NCBI RefSeq assembly: GCF_014642075.1
Contig: NZ_BMIK01000009.1
Coordinates: 1 to 64,000, forward strand
Length of the DNA: 64,000 nt
DNA from: Parapedobacter defluvii
GTDB taxonomy: Bacteria > Bacteroidota > Bacteroidia > Sphingobacteriales > Sphingobacteriaceae
Direction of reading: 5' to 3'
This document shows, in pieces, positions 16,368-25,377 of the stretch; within the stretch, counting starts at the first letter, position 1, and each line of letters opens with the position of its first letter. Position numbers and translations under genes: made by a program. The notes under the pieces are model-generated. The model saw nothing but the letters and a program-made list of their open reading frames with translations, made no database searches and was not told where the DNA came from.

Positions 16368-17627
16368 ATGCCCGGTATTATGTCCAGCAAAATTGCATTT
16401 ATAACGTCCTATCCACCCCGTGAATGTGGAATAGCCACCTATAGCCATGATTTGATCGAAGCGCTGCGCACCTGTGCACAGGTGCCGTTCGACTCGCTTG
16501 TTTGCGCGTTAGAACCCCAGGGTAGGCGGTATTTTTACGATACGGAGGTCAAGTATACACTTTGTGCCGATTCACTTGAAGATTACCCGGATATGGCCAT
16601 GGAGATCAATGGAAACCGCGACATACGAGGCGTATTCATCCAGCATGAATTTGGCCTTTTCGGTGGCGAATATGGAGACCACCTGCTGTTATTGCTTTAC
16701 CACCTCAGTAAACCCGTGATCATTACCTTCCACACCGTACTGCCCGCTCCCGGTTACCCGCTTCTGAAAACGGTTCGTGCAATCAGTGAAGCCGTTGATA
16801 AAATCATCGTCATGACCAAGCATGCGGCCGATCTTTTGGTCGCTGACTATCAAATTCGGCCTGAAAAGATTGCCGTTATCCCGCATGGTATTCACAAAGT
16901 TCCAAAGGAGATGGACAAACAGCGGTTGCGGAGGCGGTACGGATTACCTGTGAGCGGCCGGATACTGGCAACATTTGGGCTTCTGAGCCGGGGCAAGAGT
17001 ATTGAAACGGCACTGCAGGCGCTGCCATCGGTAATCGACCGGTTTCCCGACACGCTGTACCTGGTCATCGGCGAAACGCATCCCGAAATTGTGAAACGTG
17101 AAGGCGAGGCTTACCGAAACCTGCTGAACTACCTGGTCAGTGAGCTCGGTCTTGACGGCCATGTCCGCTTTATAGACCGGTACCTGCCAACCCGTGAATT
17201 ACTTGAATACCTCGCCTTATCCGATATGTATCTGTTTACTTCCAAAGACCCGAACCAGGCGGTTAGCGGCACATTTGCCTATGCGCTCAGTTGCGGGTGT
17301 CCGGTGGTATCCACACCCATCCCGCATGCAAGGGAAGTGCTGACGGAAGATTTGGGCATCCTGGTAGGATTTGAGCAGCCCGGGCAATTTGCAGCAGCAA
17401 TCACCGAGCTGCTTGCGGCGCCTCAACGACTTCAGCAAATGCGTAGCAGGGCGTTGCAGGTCATGGCGTCATCCACGTGGGCTGAGGTAGCGAAAGCGCA
17501 CTACCGGATATTCTGTGAGTTGAATATGCTTCCGGCGGCAGAGGCAGTAACCGCAGTTCCTTCGGCACGTGAGAAATCCAGATCCCGCGAAACTACCAGA
17601 CAATCCCGGATTGGGGCAGCACTATGA
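16368..17627 (+). CDS. GT4-type glycosyltransferase (GT-B fold)
   Basis: A 419-residue protein. The N-terminal Rossmann domain starts SKIAFITSYPPRECGIATYSHDLIEAL, and HEFGLFGGEYGDHLLLLLYHL follows. The linker has VIPHGIHKVP, and the C-terminal domain has LATFGLLSRGKSIETALQAL and YLFTSKDPNQAVSGTFAYALSCGCPVVSTPIPHAREVL. The usual E-x7-E pair of GT4 enzymes is replaced around PNQAVSGTFAYA, so this belongs to a divergent branch. An in-frame ATG at 16380 (MSSKIAF) may be the true start. It follows the GH130 gene by 10 bases and overlaps the Usp gene by 4. Confidence 0.85.
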   Translation: MPGIMSSKIAFITSYPPRECGIATYSHDLIEALRTCAQVPFDSLVCALEPQGRRYFYDTEVKYTLCADSLEDYPDMAMEINGNRDIRGVFIQHEFGLFGGEYGDHLLLLLYHLSKPVIITFHTVLPAPGYPLLKTVRAISEAVDKIIVMTKHAADLLVADYQIRPEKIAVIPHGIHKVPKEMDKQRLRRRYGLPVSGRILATFGLLSRGKSIETALQALPSVIDRFPDTLYLVIGETHPEIVKREGEAYRNLLNYLVSELGLDGHVRFIDRYLPTRELLEYLALSDMYLFTSKDPNQAVSGTFAYALSCGCPVVSTPIPHAREVLTEDLGILVGFEQPGQFAAAITELLAAPQRLQQMRSRALQVMASSTWAEVAKAHYRIFCELNMLPAAEAVTAVPSAREKSRSRETTRQSRIGAAL

Positions 17628-18502
17628 AAACGATTTTGATGCTTACAGATTTCTCTCCACAGGCAGCGGCGGCCGCAAATTACGCGTTCAGGCTGGCAAC
17701 GCGGATCCATGCCAATGTTATGCTGTACCACGCGTTTACGATGCCCGATCCTTCGGACAAGTCATTCAAATCGTGGTCGGTGGAAGATTATTTTTTACGG
17801 AAGGAGAGTCTTGCTACCACGTTATCGGCATGGGCGGAGCGCCTAGTCAATTCTGCCCATCCATCTTCCGGAGATTTCACGCCAACTATCTCGTGTGCGA
17901 GTGAACTGGGCGAGTTAACCGATGCTGTACAAAGCCACATTTTTGCCAACCACGATGTTGTGTTGGCTGTGGTGGGGATACATGGACGGCACCGGGCAAC
18001 CCGTTTACTTTTCGAGAACAACGTGAATCGCATGCTCTCAATGGGGATGTGCCCGGTATTGGTGGTTCCCGAGGGCGCTGCATACGAGGATCCGTCTTAT
18101 GTATGTTTCGCAACGGACTTCAGCCGGTCGCACATGCGTGCGCTTCACTCATTGAGCAGCCTGTGCACCCATTTCGGCTCGGAAATTTCATTGGTATGGG
18201 TATCCAATAAGGTGAAGAAACCCGGAGACGTTCCCGATGCAGTTCGAGACTTCCTTACTGAAGTGTCAACAGCGGTTGGGTATCCGAAACTGTACTACCG
18301 GCCCGTCCGGAATCGGTTTGTGGTTAATGGACTGTACCGGTCAAGCCTGCACGGGCCCTGCGATCTGTTTGTCCTTGTGCACCGGGTGCGGAGCCGATGG
18401 TACAGGATAACTAAGGGAAGTACCACCCGGCAACTGATTCATCGGGTGGAGATGCCGCTGTTAGTTTTTCCCGAGGCGATGGCTTCCTATCCCGTATTTT
18501 GA
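17624..18502 (+). CDS. Universal stress protein, tandem Usp domains, degenerate nucleotide loop
   Basis: A 292-residue protein with two Usp folds: KTILMLTDFSPQAAAAANYAFRLA at the N-terminus and PSYVCFATDFSRSHMRALHSLSSL at about residue 163. The first loop reads VVGIHGRHRATRLLFENNVNRML, so the last glycine of the ATP-binding pattern is lost, and nucleotide binding is doubtful. It is the last gene of the operon starting at 14341 and overlaps the glycosyltransferase by 4 bases. Third Usp gene of the island. Confidence 0.86.
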   Translation: MKTILMLTDFSPQAAAAANYAFRLATRIHANVMLYHAFTMPDPSDKSFKSWSVEDYFLRKESLATTLSAWAERLVNSAHPSSGDFTPTISCASELGELTDAVQSHIFANHDVVLAVVGIHGRHRATRLLFENNVNRMLSMGMCPVLVVPEGAAYEDPSYVCFATDFSRSHMRALHSLSSLCTHFGSEISLVWVSNKVKKPGDVPDAVRDFLTEVSTAVGYPKLYYRPVRNRFVVNGLYRSSLHGPCDLFVLVHRVRSRWYRITKGSTTRQLIHRVEMPLLVFPEAMASYPVF

Positions 18503-18535
18503 CCTTGCCACGCCGATGTGCCCCTCGGTTGATGA

Positions 18536-18549
18536 TTGACTAATGTCAT
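18536..18549. promoter_or_regulatory. FNR-box-like palindrome, site 6
   Basis: TTGAC-TAAT-GTCAT lies 90 bases before the SDR gene. TACTTTTA at 18594-18601 resembles the -7 element, putting the site near -62 to -64. Confidence 0.6.
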
Positions 18550-18638
18550 CCTTCGACGTGACCAACGTTACCGCTATTTACGAAAGGGGTTCCTACTTTT
18601 AAAGCTATTAGGAAACAGGTTATTTTAATTCAAAAGTT

Positions 18639-19400
18639 ATGGCAAAGTTAGCAAACAAGGTCGCCATTATCACCGGAGGTTCCGGTGCGATAGGCTCTAC
18701 TACAGCAAAATTATTTTTGGAAGAAGGTGCAAAGGTGGTTCTCGTTGACATCAACGAGGAAGCGCTTGAAAAAGTTGCTTCTGAATTGGATAGTCCGGAT
18801 GTCAGCTATGTGGCGGCGGATGTTTCCAAGTCTAGTGATGTCCAGAAGTACGTCCAACATGCGGTAAGCAAGTTCGGAAAGGTTGACGTGTTCTTCAACA
18901 ATGCAGGAATCGAAGGCGTTGTAAAGCCCATCACCGAATATCCGGAAGATGCATTCGACAAATTGATCGGTGTGAATGTGAAAGGCGTCTGGTTGGGTAT
19001 TAAATATGTTTTACCCGAAATGAACGATGGCGGAAGTATTATCAATACGTCGTCCGTGGCCGGTCTGATGGGATTCGGATCGATGAGTGCCTATGTGACC
19101 AGCAAGCACGCGGTGATTGGTATTACGCGTACCATCGCACTGGAGGCGGCCCCGCGTGGTATCCGTGTCAATTCCATCCACCCAGCCCCGGTAGATAATC
19201 GCATGATGCGCTCCCTGGAAGAAGGTTTCGCGCCCGGTGAAGCAGCATCTGTCAAAAAAGGTTTCGAGGCCACCATTCCATTAGCTAGATACGCAACCAA
19301 TGACGATATCGCCAGAGGCGTGCTGTTTTTAGCTTCCGATGACAGCAAGTTCATCACCGGGATGAAACTGGTTGTGGATGGTGGGATGGCCATGGAATAG
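18639..19400 (+). CDS. Short-chain dehydrogenase/reductase (SDR)
   Basis: A 253-residue classical SDR: cofactor motif GGSGAIGS (about residues 14-20), an acidic residue after strand 2 (LVDINEEAL, suggesting NAD preference), NNAGIEG, catalytic Ser in INTSSVAG and the YVTSK Tyr-Lys pair, then DGGMAME at the end. The substrate is unknown; it resembles 3-oxoacyl-ACP or glucose-1-dehydrogenase-type members. It has its own promoter region with the sixth palindrome and is the last chromosomal gene before the tRNA and integrated element. Confidence 0.9.
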   Translation: MAKLANKVAIITGGSGAIGSTTAKLFLEEGAKVVLVDINEEALEKVASELDSPDVSYVAADVSKSSDVQKYVQHAVSKFGKVDVFFNNAGIEGVVKPITEYPEDAFDKLIGVNVKGVWLGIKYVLPEMNDGGSIINTSSVAGLMGFGSMSAYVTSKHAVIGITRTIALEAAPRGIRVNSIHPAPVDNRMMRSLEEGFAPGEAASVKKGFEATIPLARYATNDDIARGVLFLASDDSKFITGMKLVVDGGMAME

Positions 19401-19404
19401 CGAT

Positions 19405-21087
19405 TTAACCACCGCTTATAGTTGAGGTCGGAATGAAAAAATCTAAGTTTTCGCTTTTTTCAAACAGAAATGATATTTTTGCACCCACATTACCGGCCTC
19501 ATCGGGGTGTAGCGCAGCCCGGTAGCGCGCTTCGTTCGGGACGAAGAGGCCGTGGGTTCGAATCCCGCCACCCCGACCTGATGGGAAACCATCTAAAAAA
19601 TCAGAGGGCTGCTCCAAAAAGAGCAGCTCTTTTTCTTTGAGTATCTGTAGGTTATGTTCAAGCATAGGGTTAATCCACGGTGTTCTAAACACACCTTCGC
19701 TGAACGTGAGACCGTGTTTGAACACATCCCTCATAATCGAATGCTGGTCTGTGACAGGTACTTGCTCAAAAATGGTAGCCAGATTGACCAAATAGGGGAG
19801 CCGCAGTAGCTGTTGGTTGTATTCATCCTCGGAACCCTGCTCAAGATAGGCAATCTCTTCTTTCAGCCGTGCGCTTTCCATCTTGAATTTCCTGAAATAC
19901 TTTTTATAAGTAGATGCTTCAAGCTCCTCGTTTATCATACGTTCTTCCAGTCGGTCTATTTGTTTTTCGACGGCAGCCAACTGCCCGGCTTTGATAGCCA
20001 CCTGCTTTTTCATCAGGTCGAGGTCTTTACGCATCTTTTCTTCAACATCGGCAATGATGAAGTCAAGGTCTTCCTGCGCAAAGTCCAAATGCTTGACCAG
20101 TGCCTCATACTTGTCATGCAGCACCTTGCCTGAAATGTTGACATTGCTATGCCTAATGCAACGGTAGTACAAATAACGCTTTCTGCGTCCCTTGCTCCAT
20201 CCTGCCGTCATATTGCCCCCACAGCAGGGGCTTTTCAGCAATCCACGCAACGGAAATTCCTCTTTGGGCTGCGGTTGCTCGGCCCGTTTGTTGGCTTGGA
20301 GCATTTCCTGTACCAGCCAATATTGCGCTTCCGGAATAATCGGTTCATGGAGGCCGCTTACATGCCTTTCAGGGAGTTTCTCATTACCCGGCACCTTAAT
20401 CAGTCCGGCATAGACGCAATTGCCCAATATCCTTGCGATGCTGTCATTTCCGGTCAATGTAAGCCCCAGCTTTCTAACCTCTTTGTATATTTCATAATGT
20501 GGGATACCAGCCAGATAATCGCGGAAGATTTTCTGAACAATAAAGGATCTGTTTTCATCAATGACCAAAATACCCTTACCACTTGCATCACGGGCATTGA
20601 TATACCCAAAAGGTGCTACGCTAACATGCCTGCCCGATTCCTGCGCCTGCCGGATCCCCATCTGCGCCCGTTTGCGTATCGTGAAAAGCTCGTGATTGGC
20701 CATTAGGTATTTAAAAGCCCTTTGGATGAAGACGGCAGGGTCGGAGGGGTCAATGTCCAGCGGCTCGTTGGTGGCCAGTACGGTAAGCCCGAATTTCCGT
20801 TCCAATTGCTCAATTTTGAGCAAAGCCTCAGCCAGGTTCCTGCTAAAGCGGTCGTGGTCGAGCACTACCAAATATTTCACTTCCCGTTTATTTTGACGGA
20901 TGAATTTTTCCAATGCCATGTAATCCGGGCGGTCAAATGTGTAGCTACTTTCCCCGTCATCGACAAACACGGAGACAAGTTCCACCTTGTTCCGTTTACA
21001 ATATTCCCGGATGCTGCTTTGTTGGTAATCCAACGAGTAATTCGACTGGTCTCTCTTACTTATCCTGACGTAACCGATTGCTTTCAT
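19405..21087 (-). CDS. Large serine recombinase / integrase of the element
   Basis: A 560-codon frame. Resolvase domain (about 1-150): [18 protein letters not shown] with the catalytic Ser, and [16 protein letters not shown]. Recombinase domain (about 160-270). Zinc ribbon with SPCCGGNM and YYRCIRH, and a long coiled coil (about 335-420). Residues 504-528 are the antisense translation of the tRNA-Pro gene ([20 protein letters not shown]) and 529-560 come from chromosomal flank. So the native C-terminus is set by the integration junction and the true protein in the excised circle will differ. It catalyses insertion and excision of the element at this tRNA. Confidence 0.9.
   Translation of the reverse strand: MKAIGYVRISKRDQSNYSLDYQQSSIREYCKRNKVELVSVFVDDGESSYTFDRPDYMALEKFIRQNKREVKYLVVLDHDRFSRNLAEALLKIEQLERKFGLTVLATNEPLDIDPSDPAVFIQRAFKYLMANHELFTIRKRAQMGIRQAQESGRHVSVAPFGYINARDASGKGILVIDENRSFIVQKIFRDYLAGIPHYEIYKEVRKLGLTLTGNDSIARILGNCVYAGLIKVPGNEKLPERHVSGLHEPIIPEAQYWLVQEMLQANKRAEQPQPKEEFPLRGLLKSPCCGGNMTAGWSKGRRKRYLYYRCIRHSNVNISGKVLHDKYEALVKHLDFAQEDLDFIIADVEEKMRKDLDLMKKQVAIKAGQLAAVEKQIDRLEERMINEELEASTYKKYFRKFKMESARLKEEIAYLEQGSEDEYNQQLLRLPYLVNLATIFEQVPVTDQHSIMRDVFKHGLTFSEGVFRTPWINPMLEHNLQILKEKELLFLEQPSDFLDGFPSGRGGGIRTHGLFVPNEARYRAALHPDEAGNVGAKISFLFEKSENLDFFIPTSTISGG
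19474..19481 (+). promoter_or_regulatory. tRNA-Pro promoter, -7 element TATTTTTG
   Basis: An exact TAnnTTTG match 22 bases before the tRNA 5' end. Confidence 0.65.
19503..19576 (+). tRNA. tRNA-Pro (anticodon CGG)
   Basis: A 74-nt cloverleaf: acceptor CGGGGTG/CACCCCG, D stem GCGC/GCGC with the CCGGTA loop, anticodon stem CTTCG/CGAAG with loop TTCGGGA (anticodon CGG), T arm GTGGG-TTCGAAT-CCCGC, discriminator A. CCA is not encoded (ACCT follows). The 3' half is the integration site of the element that follows. Confidence 0.95.
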
Positions 21088-21208
21088 TTACTTCCCTTAT
21101 GATGATTTTTGCGACGATTTCAGCTATTAAGTTACGTAATTTTTTCCTGTTTTCATCAACTTTTTTTTCACTATTTTCCGGGGTTTGTGGGAGTTTTTCA
21201 GCAGTCAT
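21056..21208 (-). CDS. Small charged protein upstream of the recombinase
   Basis: A 50-residue protein from ATG 21208, preceded by AAGGAG at a good distance. It is highly charged and helical ([39 protein letters not shown]). It overlaps the recombinase start by about 32 bases, so the two are likely translationally coupled. It could be a small excision or control factor; there is no family recognition. Confidence 0.5.
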   Translation of the reverse strand: MTAEKLPQTPENSEKKVDENRKKLRNLIAEIVAKIIIREVNESNRLRQDK

Positions 21209-21338
21209 TTTGGTCTCCTTTTTTGAAAAAGGAGCTAATATGATGATGCTAAAAATCAATGTTTGACAATCCTTATGGGGAGGCCGTGCAAATTGGTATG
21301 GAAATTATATTTCAACGGGTTTTTGCCAAAAAACTGAT

Positions 21339-24300
21339 TTAATTATCAATCATTTCCTTCTTGACATTTATTGCGACAGGGCCTTTGTAGTTAAAGGCTA
21401 AATTAAAACTAATCCTATCTCCGTTCTTTAAATCATCCCAAAATTCCTCATAATCGGATTCGTATCTATAGAAGTAAATCTGATCTGCCGTTGCGTCACG
21501 GGTGACAAATCCAAAATTATATTCGATTCGATTGATTGAGCCTTTATATTTAACAAGTTCTCCATTATTACGAACTTTAGCTCGCGGTTTGCTTTTCAAT
21601 TTCGGCTCAATACTAATTTTATTTAAACTTTTAAAAATTGTATTTGATTCTGATATTTCGTTCAATAAATATAGAGTTCTTGCGAACCAAAATTGCGCTT
21701 GGTACCTGTTATCTCCTTTAGTAAAGGAACGGTTTAGATAGTGCTTGATATTAACAAGTTTGTCTCCATCGGTTCGTATCAGATTCAATGCGTATTGAAA
21801 ATTAATATCCTTATCCCCGGGAATTAGTTTTAAGGTATCTTCCATTATTGATTTCGCCTTCGGGAAATCCTTATTTGAATTATAAAGCATCACTAATCGT
21901 AAGCATAAAAACGGACTTCTCTTATTTAACTCGTAGGCTTTTTCCAATAATCGTATAGCTTCAGGTTTGTTGTTTAATATTTTATTAAATTGAGATTCTG
22001 CTTCAAGTATAAATTCCTGCTGCGGAAAGGTTTGCTTAGAAAACGAAAGCACTTTTTCAGTGTCTTTAATGAGACGTTCAAATGAAGGCGAATCACCGTC
22101 TTCAATAAGCATTTTAAGCTTGAAAAGATGAATTTTTAGCAGAGTATGATAAGGGTGTGGCCTATCTTTAGATTTTGCAACTAGTTTTTTTGAAACGACT
22201 TCTGCTTCGTTCAAATATTTATTGATTTCAACTTTATATGTCGATTTTTCTGCTCTTGTTAATGCCATTTCGGCGAATGAATGCTGAATTACACTGTCAT
22301 TTGGAGCCAATTTTAGTGCCTCGGTTAACAATTCGGAGGCTTTATTAAAATTTCCTCCTGGCGCGTTCATTTCAAATATTGCTTCTTGTTGTAATAACTT
22401 TGCATCAAGAGGATTCGTTTCCTTAGCAACCTTATACAAGGTTCTAACCATCTCAGGATCTTTAAAGTTTTCCATCAAATTCTTAGCTTTCATAATAGAG
22501 AGGAAAGCAATACGGTCGTTCTCAAAATCAACATCAAGGCAGGATAATATTCTTATATACTCGTCATATCTGTGTTGTGGCTCCGATAATACTACTTCGT
22601 AAATTATTTCAGCAATTTGTTTATGTCGAGTTAAGTAGATGTAATCATTAATACGATAGTCCCACCTATCAAAAACGATAAATTCTAGTGGTTTAAACAA
22701 ATTTTGTTTAAAGTATGAGAAAGGAATTGAGTGAACTCTTGAAATCAGACCTGCACGAGCCTCTGTACCCAAACGATGTAGGATGCTTACTGTCAAATAC
22801 AAAGAACGGGCGACCGGATTGGATATTGAATTGTATTCATCTTGAACTATTTCCGAAAATGGTTTACCCATAGTACTTTCATATAGCGCTACTAAAAGTT
22901 CCCTGCCAGCTTTATACGAAAGTGCTTCTATTCTTTCCTCTGTTGATTTGTCTTTTAAATATCCTAGTGAGTCGTATTTTTCAAGTTTGACTAATAGATT
23001 ATTAATTTCATTATCGGTTAGGTACCTTAGTTCATATTCGTTATCTGAATACTTTTTTAATTCATCGCAGTCCGCGTTCCAGACGTTAACTCTTTCGGCC
23101 CCGATTAAAGTTATTGGCAATTTATCTTTTTTTGCAAGCTCGATAAAATCAATTATATGATCCTGATTGTCATAGATATTGTCAATAAAGATGTAAATTC
23201 TGTCCTTTAAATAATTACATAATTCACTGATTGGTAAAATATCAATTATACTATTGGCATTGTAAAACAAACATATTCTATCAAATAAAACTGAGGCCTC
23301 CCATGCTACTCTTTTCAATAGTACCGATTTACCCGATCCTGCATACCCCTTTATTAAAAAAAACTCAAAGCGGTTCTCTCTTATATTGTCATCGTTAAGA
23401 AAAATTTCAGACAGTACAATGTCTGTTAATCCCCTTCTGACATCTAGGTTTTTTAGAATAGGATCCCAGTTCTCAAAATATCCCTTATAAAATTCTTTAG
23501 GATCGGTGTTAACCTCACTCAGAGATTTGTGAACGTATTGAAAATCATAATTTAAAGAATTTAACAACGTTTCTGACGGCTTCAGTTCATTAGTTGATAT
23601 TATAGCTTTTTCAAAAATTTTATGAACCATGAATTCATCACCTCTTATTAGTGCTAACTTTCTCTTTTCTTCACCTATTTCCACCTTTAATTTATCCATG
23701 AAATCGCTAAAAGTCATTTTAATCGCGGTAATCTTTTTATTTTCCCATAATCTAGCTTCTTGATCTTTAATGTTTGGTCCTACCATATAAGACCTGACCC
23801 TAGAATCTTTTAGTTCGTCCAATAACAACAATATCTTTCTAATATCAGGATCTGCAAAACTAAATCCAACAAACAAAAAAGCATATTCGTATGCAAGTGA
23901 TTCTATTCGAGAATACAGCCTATCCCGGTTTTTCTTGTGATTTATATATTGGTCTGCGGTCAATATTAAAGGGGCGTTTAGGTCGTTAATATCAGTTATG
24001 CAGCCATGAATCTTATAAAACGGTAAATCCTTTGGTGATTTCACTTTATCTCTGACCCGCTCTCCATTTTTAACAAATTTAGCCAAGCTTTGTACTGGAT
24101 CAACTTGAGAATATGCTTTTTCAATGATTAAATCATAGTTTGTTGTTATTATCGATTTCCAAACAAATCTCGGAATCTCCAAATGATGATCATTTGGAGA
24201 AAATGGCTCAAATAATTCATATATATAGCTCTGAACGGAGAATAGATCATATTCAGATATTGCCAGTTCAGACACATATTGTAATGACTGATCAGAAAAC

Positions 24301-24461
24301 TCATCAGTCAAAAATTTGTCAGAAATAAGTTGCGCAAGTTGGTATCCATTTGGAGGATTAATGCCTTTAGGGTGTTTGGCTCCGTATGAAGCCCCCGCTC
24401 CTAAAAACAATACTACGTTCCCATCTTTAATTTGATCTATAAGTGGCTTTGGTATCTCCAT
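21339..24461 (-). CDS. SIR2-STAND-TPR protein with C-terminal cold-shock-like domain (Avs5-like defence)
   Basis: A 1040-residue protein. The SIR2 NADase-type domain (about 1-260) shows VVLFLGAGAS (17-25), TTNYD (106-110), the active-site-type KIHG (His152) and FVGFSFADPD. The P-loop domain has GYAGSGKS (372-379) and Walker B RIYIFIDNIYD. Helical TPR-like repeats (about 640-950) follow. The last about 65 residues fit a cold-shock fold: GSINRIEYNFGFVTRD, QIYFYR, LKNGDRISF and KGPVAINV. SIR2-STAND proteins of the AVAST group sense phage proteins and deplete NAD+; that role is inferred. AT-rich, unlike the neighbouring mob genes, and alone in its transcript. The start is immediately at the SIR2 fold. 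Confidence 0.85.
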   Translation of the reverse strand: MEIPKPLIDQIKDGNVVLFLGAGASYGAKHPKGINPPNGYQLAQLISDKFLTDEFSDQSLQYVSELAISEYDLFSVQSYIYELFEPFSPNDHHLEIPRFVWKSIITTNYDLIIEKAYSQVDPVQSLAKFVKNGERVRDKVKSPKDLPFYKIHGCITDINDLNAPLILTADQYINHKKNRDRLYSRIESLAYEYAFLFVGFSFADPDIRKILLLLDELKDSRVRSYMVGPNIKDQEARLWENKKITAIKMTFSDFMDKLKVEIGEEKRKLALIRGDEFMVHKIFEKAIISTNELKPSETLLNSLNYDFQYVHKSLSEVNTDPKEFYKGYFENWDPILKNLDVRRGLTDIVLSEIFLNDDNIRENRFEFFLIKGYAGSGKSVLLKRVAWEASVLFDRICLFYNANSIIDILPISELCNYLKDRIYIFIDNIYDNQDHIIDFIELAKKDKLPITLIGAERVNVWNADCDELKKYSDNEYELRYLTDNEINNLLVKLEKYDSLGYLKDKSTEERIEALSYKAGRELLVALYESTMGKPFSEIVQDEYNSISNPVARSLYLTVSILHRLGTEARAGLISRVHSIPFSYFKQNLFKPLEFIVFDRWDYRINDYIYLTRHKQIAEIIYEVVLSEPQHRYDEYIRILSCLDVDFENDRIAFLSIMKAKNLMENFKDPEMVRTLYKVAKETNPLDAKLLQQEAIFEMNAPGGNFNKASELLTEALKLAPNDSVIQHSFAEMALTRAEKSTYKVEINKYLNEAEVVSKKLVAKSKDRPHPYHTLLKIHLFKLKMLIEDGDSPSFERLIKDTEKVLSFSKQTFPQQEFILEAESQFNKILNNKPEAIRLLEKAYELNKRSPFLCLRLVMLYNSNKDFPKAKSIMEDTLKLIPGDKDINFQYALNLIRTDGDKLVNIKHYLNRSFTKGDNRYQAQFWFARTLYLLNEISESNTIFKSLNKISIEPKLKSKPRAKVRNNGELVKYKGSINRIEYNFGFVTRDATADQIYFYRYESDYEEFWDDLKNGDRISFNLAFNYKGPVAINVKKEMIDN

Positions 24462-24601
24462 TTTATAAGTTATAAGCTAAAGCTATGTTATCAGCAAGTG
24501 TGTATACAAAAATCTATTTAATTCTACCCCCTCCCCAAGCGGATTGTCAAACAACCCCAATCCATCTCCCCAACTTTGGCTATAAATATACGAGAATAGC
24601 C

Positions 24602-24778
24602 ATGAACAGCAAAGCACCCAAAAGAAACAAGGGCAACCGCCATCCGGCTTGCAGCTTCGCCCCGAAATTCCGGCGTGCCAAAGGGCCGCACCGGCAGCGC
24701 ATCCGGCAACTCCTGCGGGCATCCATCCCACTAAGTGAGGTACAGAAGTATGATGAAGAAATGGGCGAAACAGGATAA
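24602..24778 (+). CDS. Possible small basic protein upstream of mob genes
   Basis: A 58-residue frame from ATG 24602, rich in Lys and Arg in its first half (KAPKRNKGNRH, KFRRAKGPHRQRIRQLL) and ending SEVQKYDEEMGETG. No family is recognised and the ribosome site is weak. It lies in the 508-bp gap between the defence gene and the mob operon. Overlapping frames on the other strand look like shadows. Confidence 0.25.
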   Translation: MNSKAPKRNKGNRHPACSFAPKFRRAKGPHRQRIRQLLRASIPLSEVQKYDEEMGETG

Positions 24779-24850
24779 GATCCGAACGCCACAACAAAAG
24801 ACATAACACAAAACACCGTTCCGGCAACCGCCTTCCGGTAGCAGCTTTGC

Positions 24851-24943
24851 GTACACCCGTGTGTACGGCAAGATGTATTTTCGTATACGAAAATGCCTTG
24901 CCGCCCCGTGGGCGGGTGACTTCGCTGCGGAACTTGCGAAGTC
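24851..24943. other. Candidate oriT: four successive hairpins before mobA
   Basis: GTACAC/GTGTAC (24851-24866); CGGCAAG/CTTGCCG enclosing the perfect palindrome ATTTTCGTA-TACGAAAAT (24866-24903); CCGCCC/GGGCGG (24901-24915); GACTTCGC/GCGAAGTC (24918-24943). The cluster ends 26 bases before the mobilisation operon, the usual place of an origin of transfer. No nick site is proven. Confidence 0.6.
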
Positions 24944-24969
24944 GGTGACCGACGGAAAAGAGATACCCA

Positions 24970-25377
24970 ATGGCAAGGAAAAAGCTCACCAATCCCGATG
25001 ACCTGCTCAACAGGCCGCTCGTGATCCGGGTCAACGAAGCCACCTACGCACGGCTTGAAAACATCCGGAAGGAAAGCGACTGCCACTGCATCGGCGAAGT
25101 GGCCCGGCGCATCCTATCCCGGCAGCGCATCAACCTGTTCCACCACGACGTATCCCTCGACCGCCCGATGGAGGAACTCACCCGCATCCGCAGGGAACTC
25201 AAAGCCATCGGCATCAACATCAACCAGCAGACCCACCGCTTCCACATCAGCGACAGCGAATCAGAACGGGCATTCTACGTCAACCGCACAGCCATACTTT
25301 ATAAGGATGTGGGCGACAAGGTGGAACGACTGTTAGTTATGGTATCACAGCTTGCCGAGAAATGGTTACGAAAATAA
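24970..25377 (+). CDS. mobA: Relaxosome accessory protein, MobA/MobC-like
   Basis: A 135-residue basic protein with an N-terminal ribbon-helix-helix-like segment (PLVIRVNEATYARLENIRKESDCHCIGEVARRILS, about 16-50) and a C-terminal helical part with LTRIRRELKAIGININQQTHRF, typical of accessory proteins that help the relaxase bind oriT. It overlaps the relaxase gene by 16 bases. The symbol follows Bacteroides element usage. Confidence 0.8.
   Translation: MARKKLTNPDDLLNRPLVIRVNEATYARLENIRKESDCHCIGEVARRILSRQRINLFHHDVSLDRPMEELTRIRRELKAIGININQQTHRFHISDSESERAFYVNRTAILYKDVGDKVERLLVMVSQLAEKWLRK

Noticed and set aside
24483-25086. Open frames antisense to the mobA region
   Set aside because: Low-complexity and overlapping the hairpin cluster and mobA; no domain and no ribosome site.
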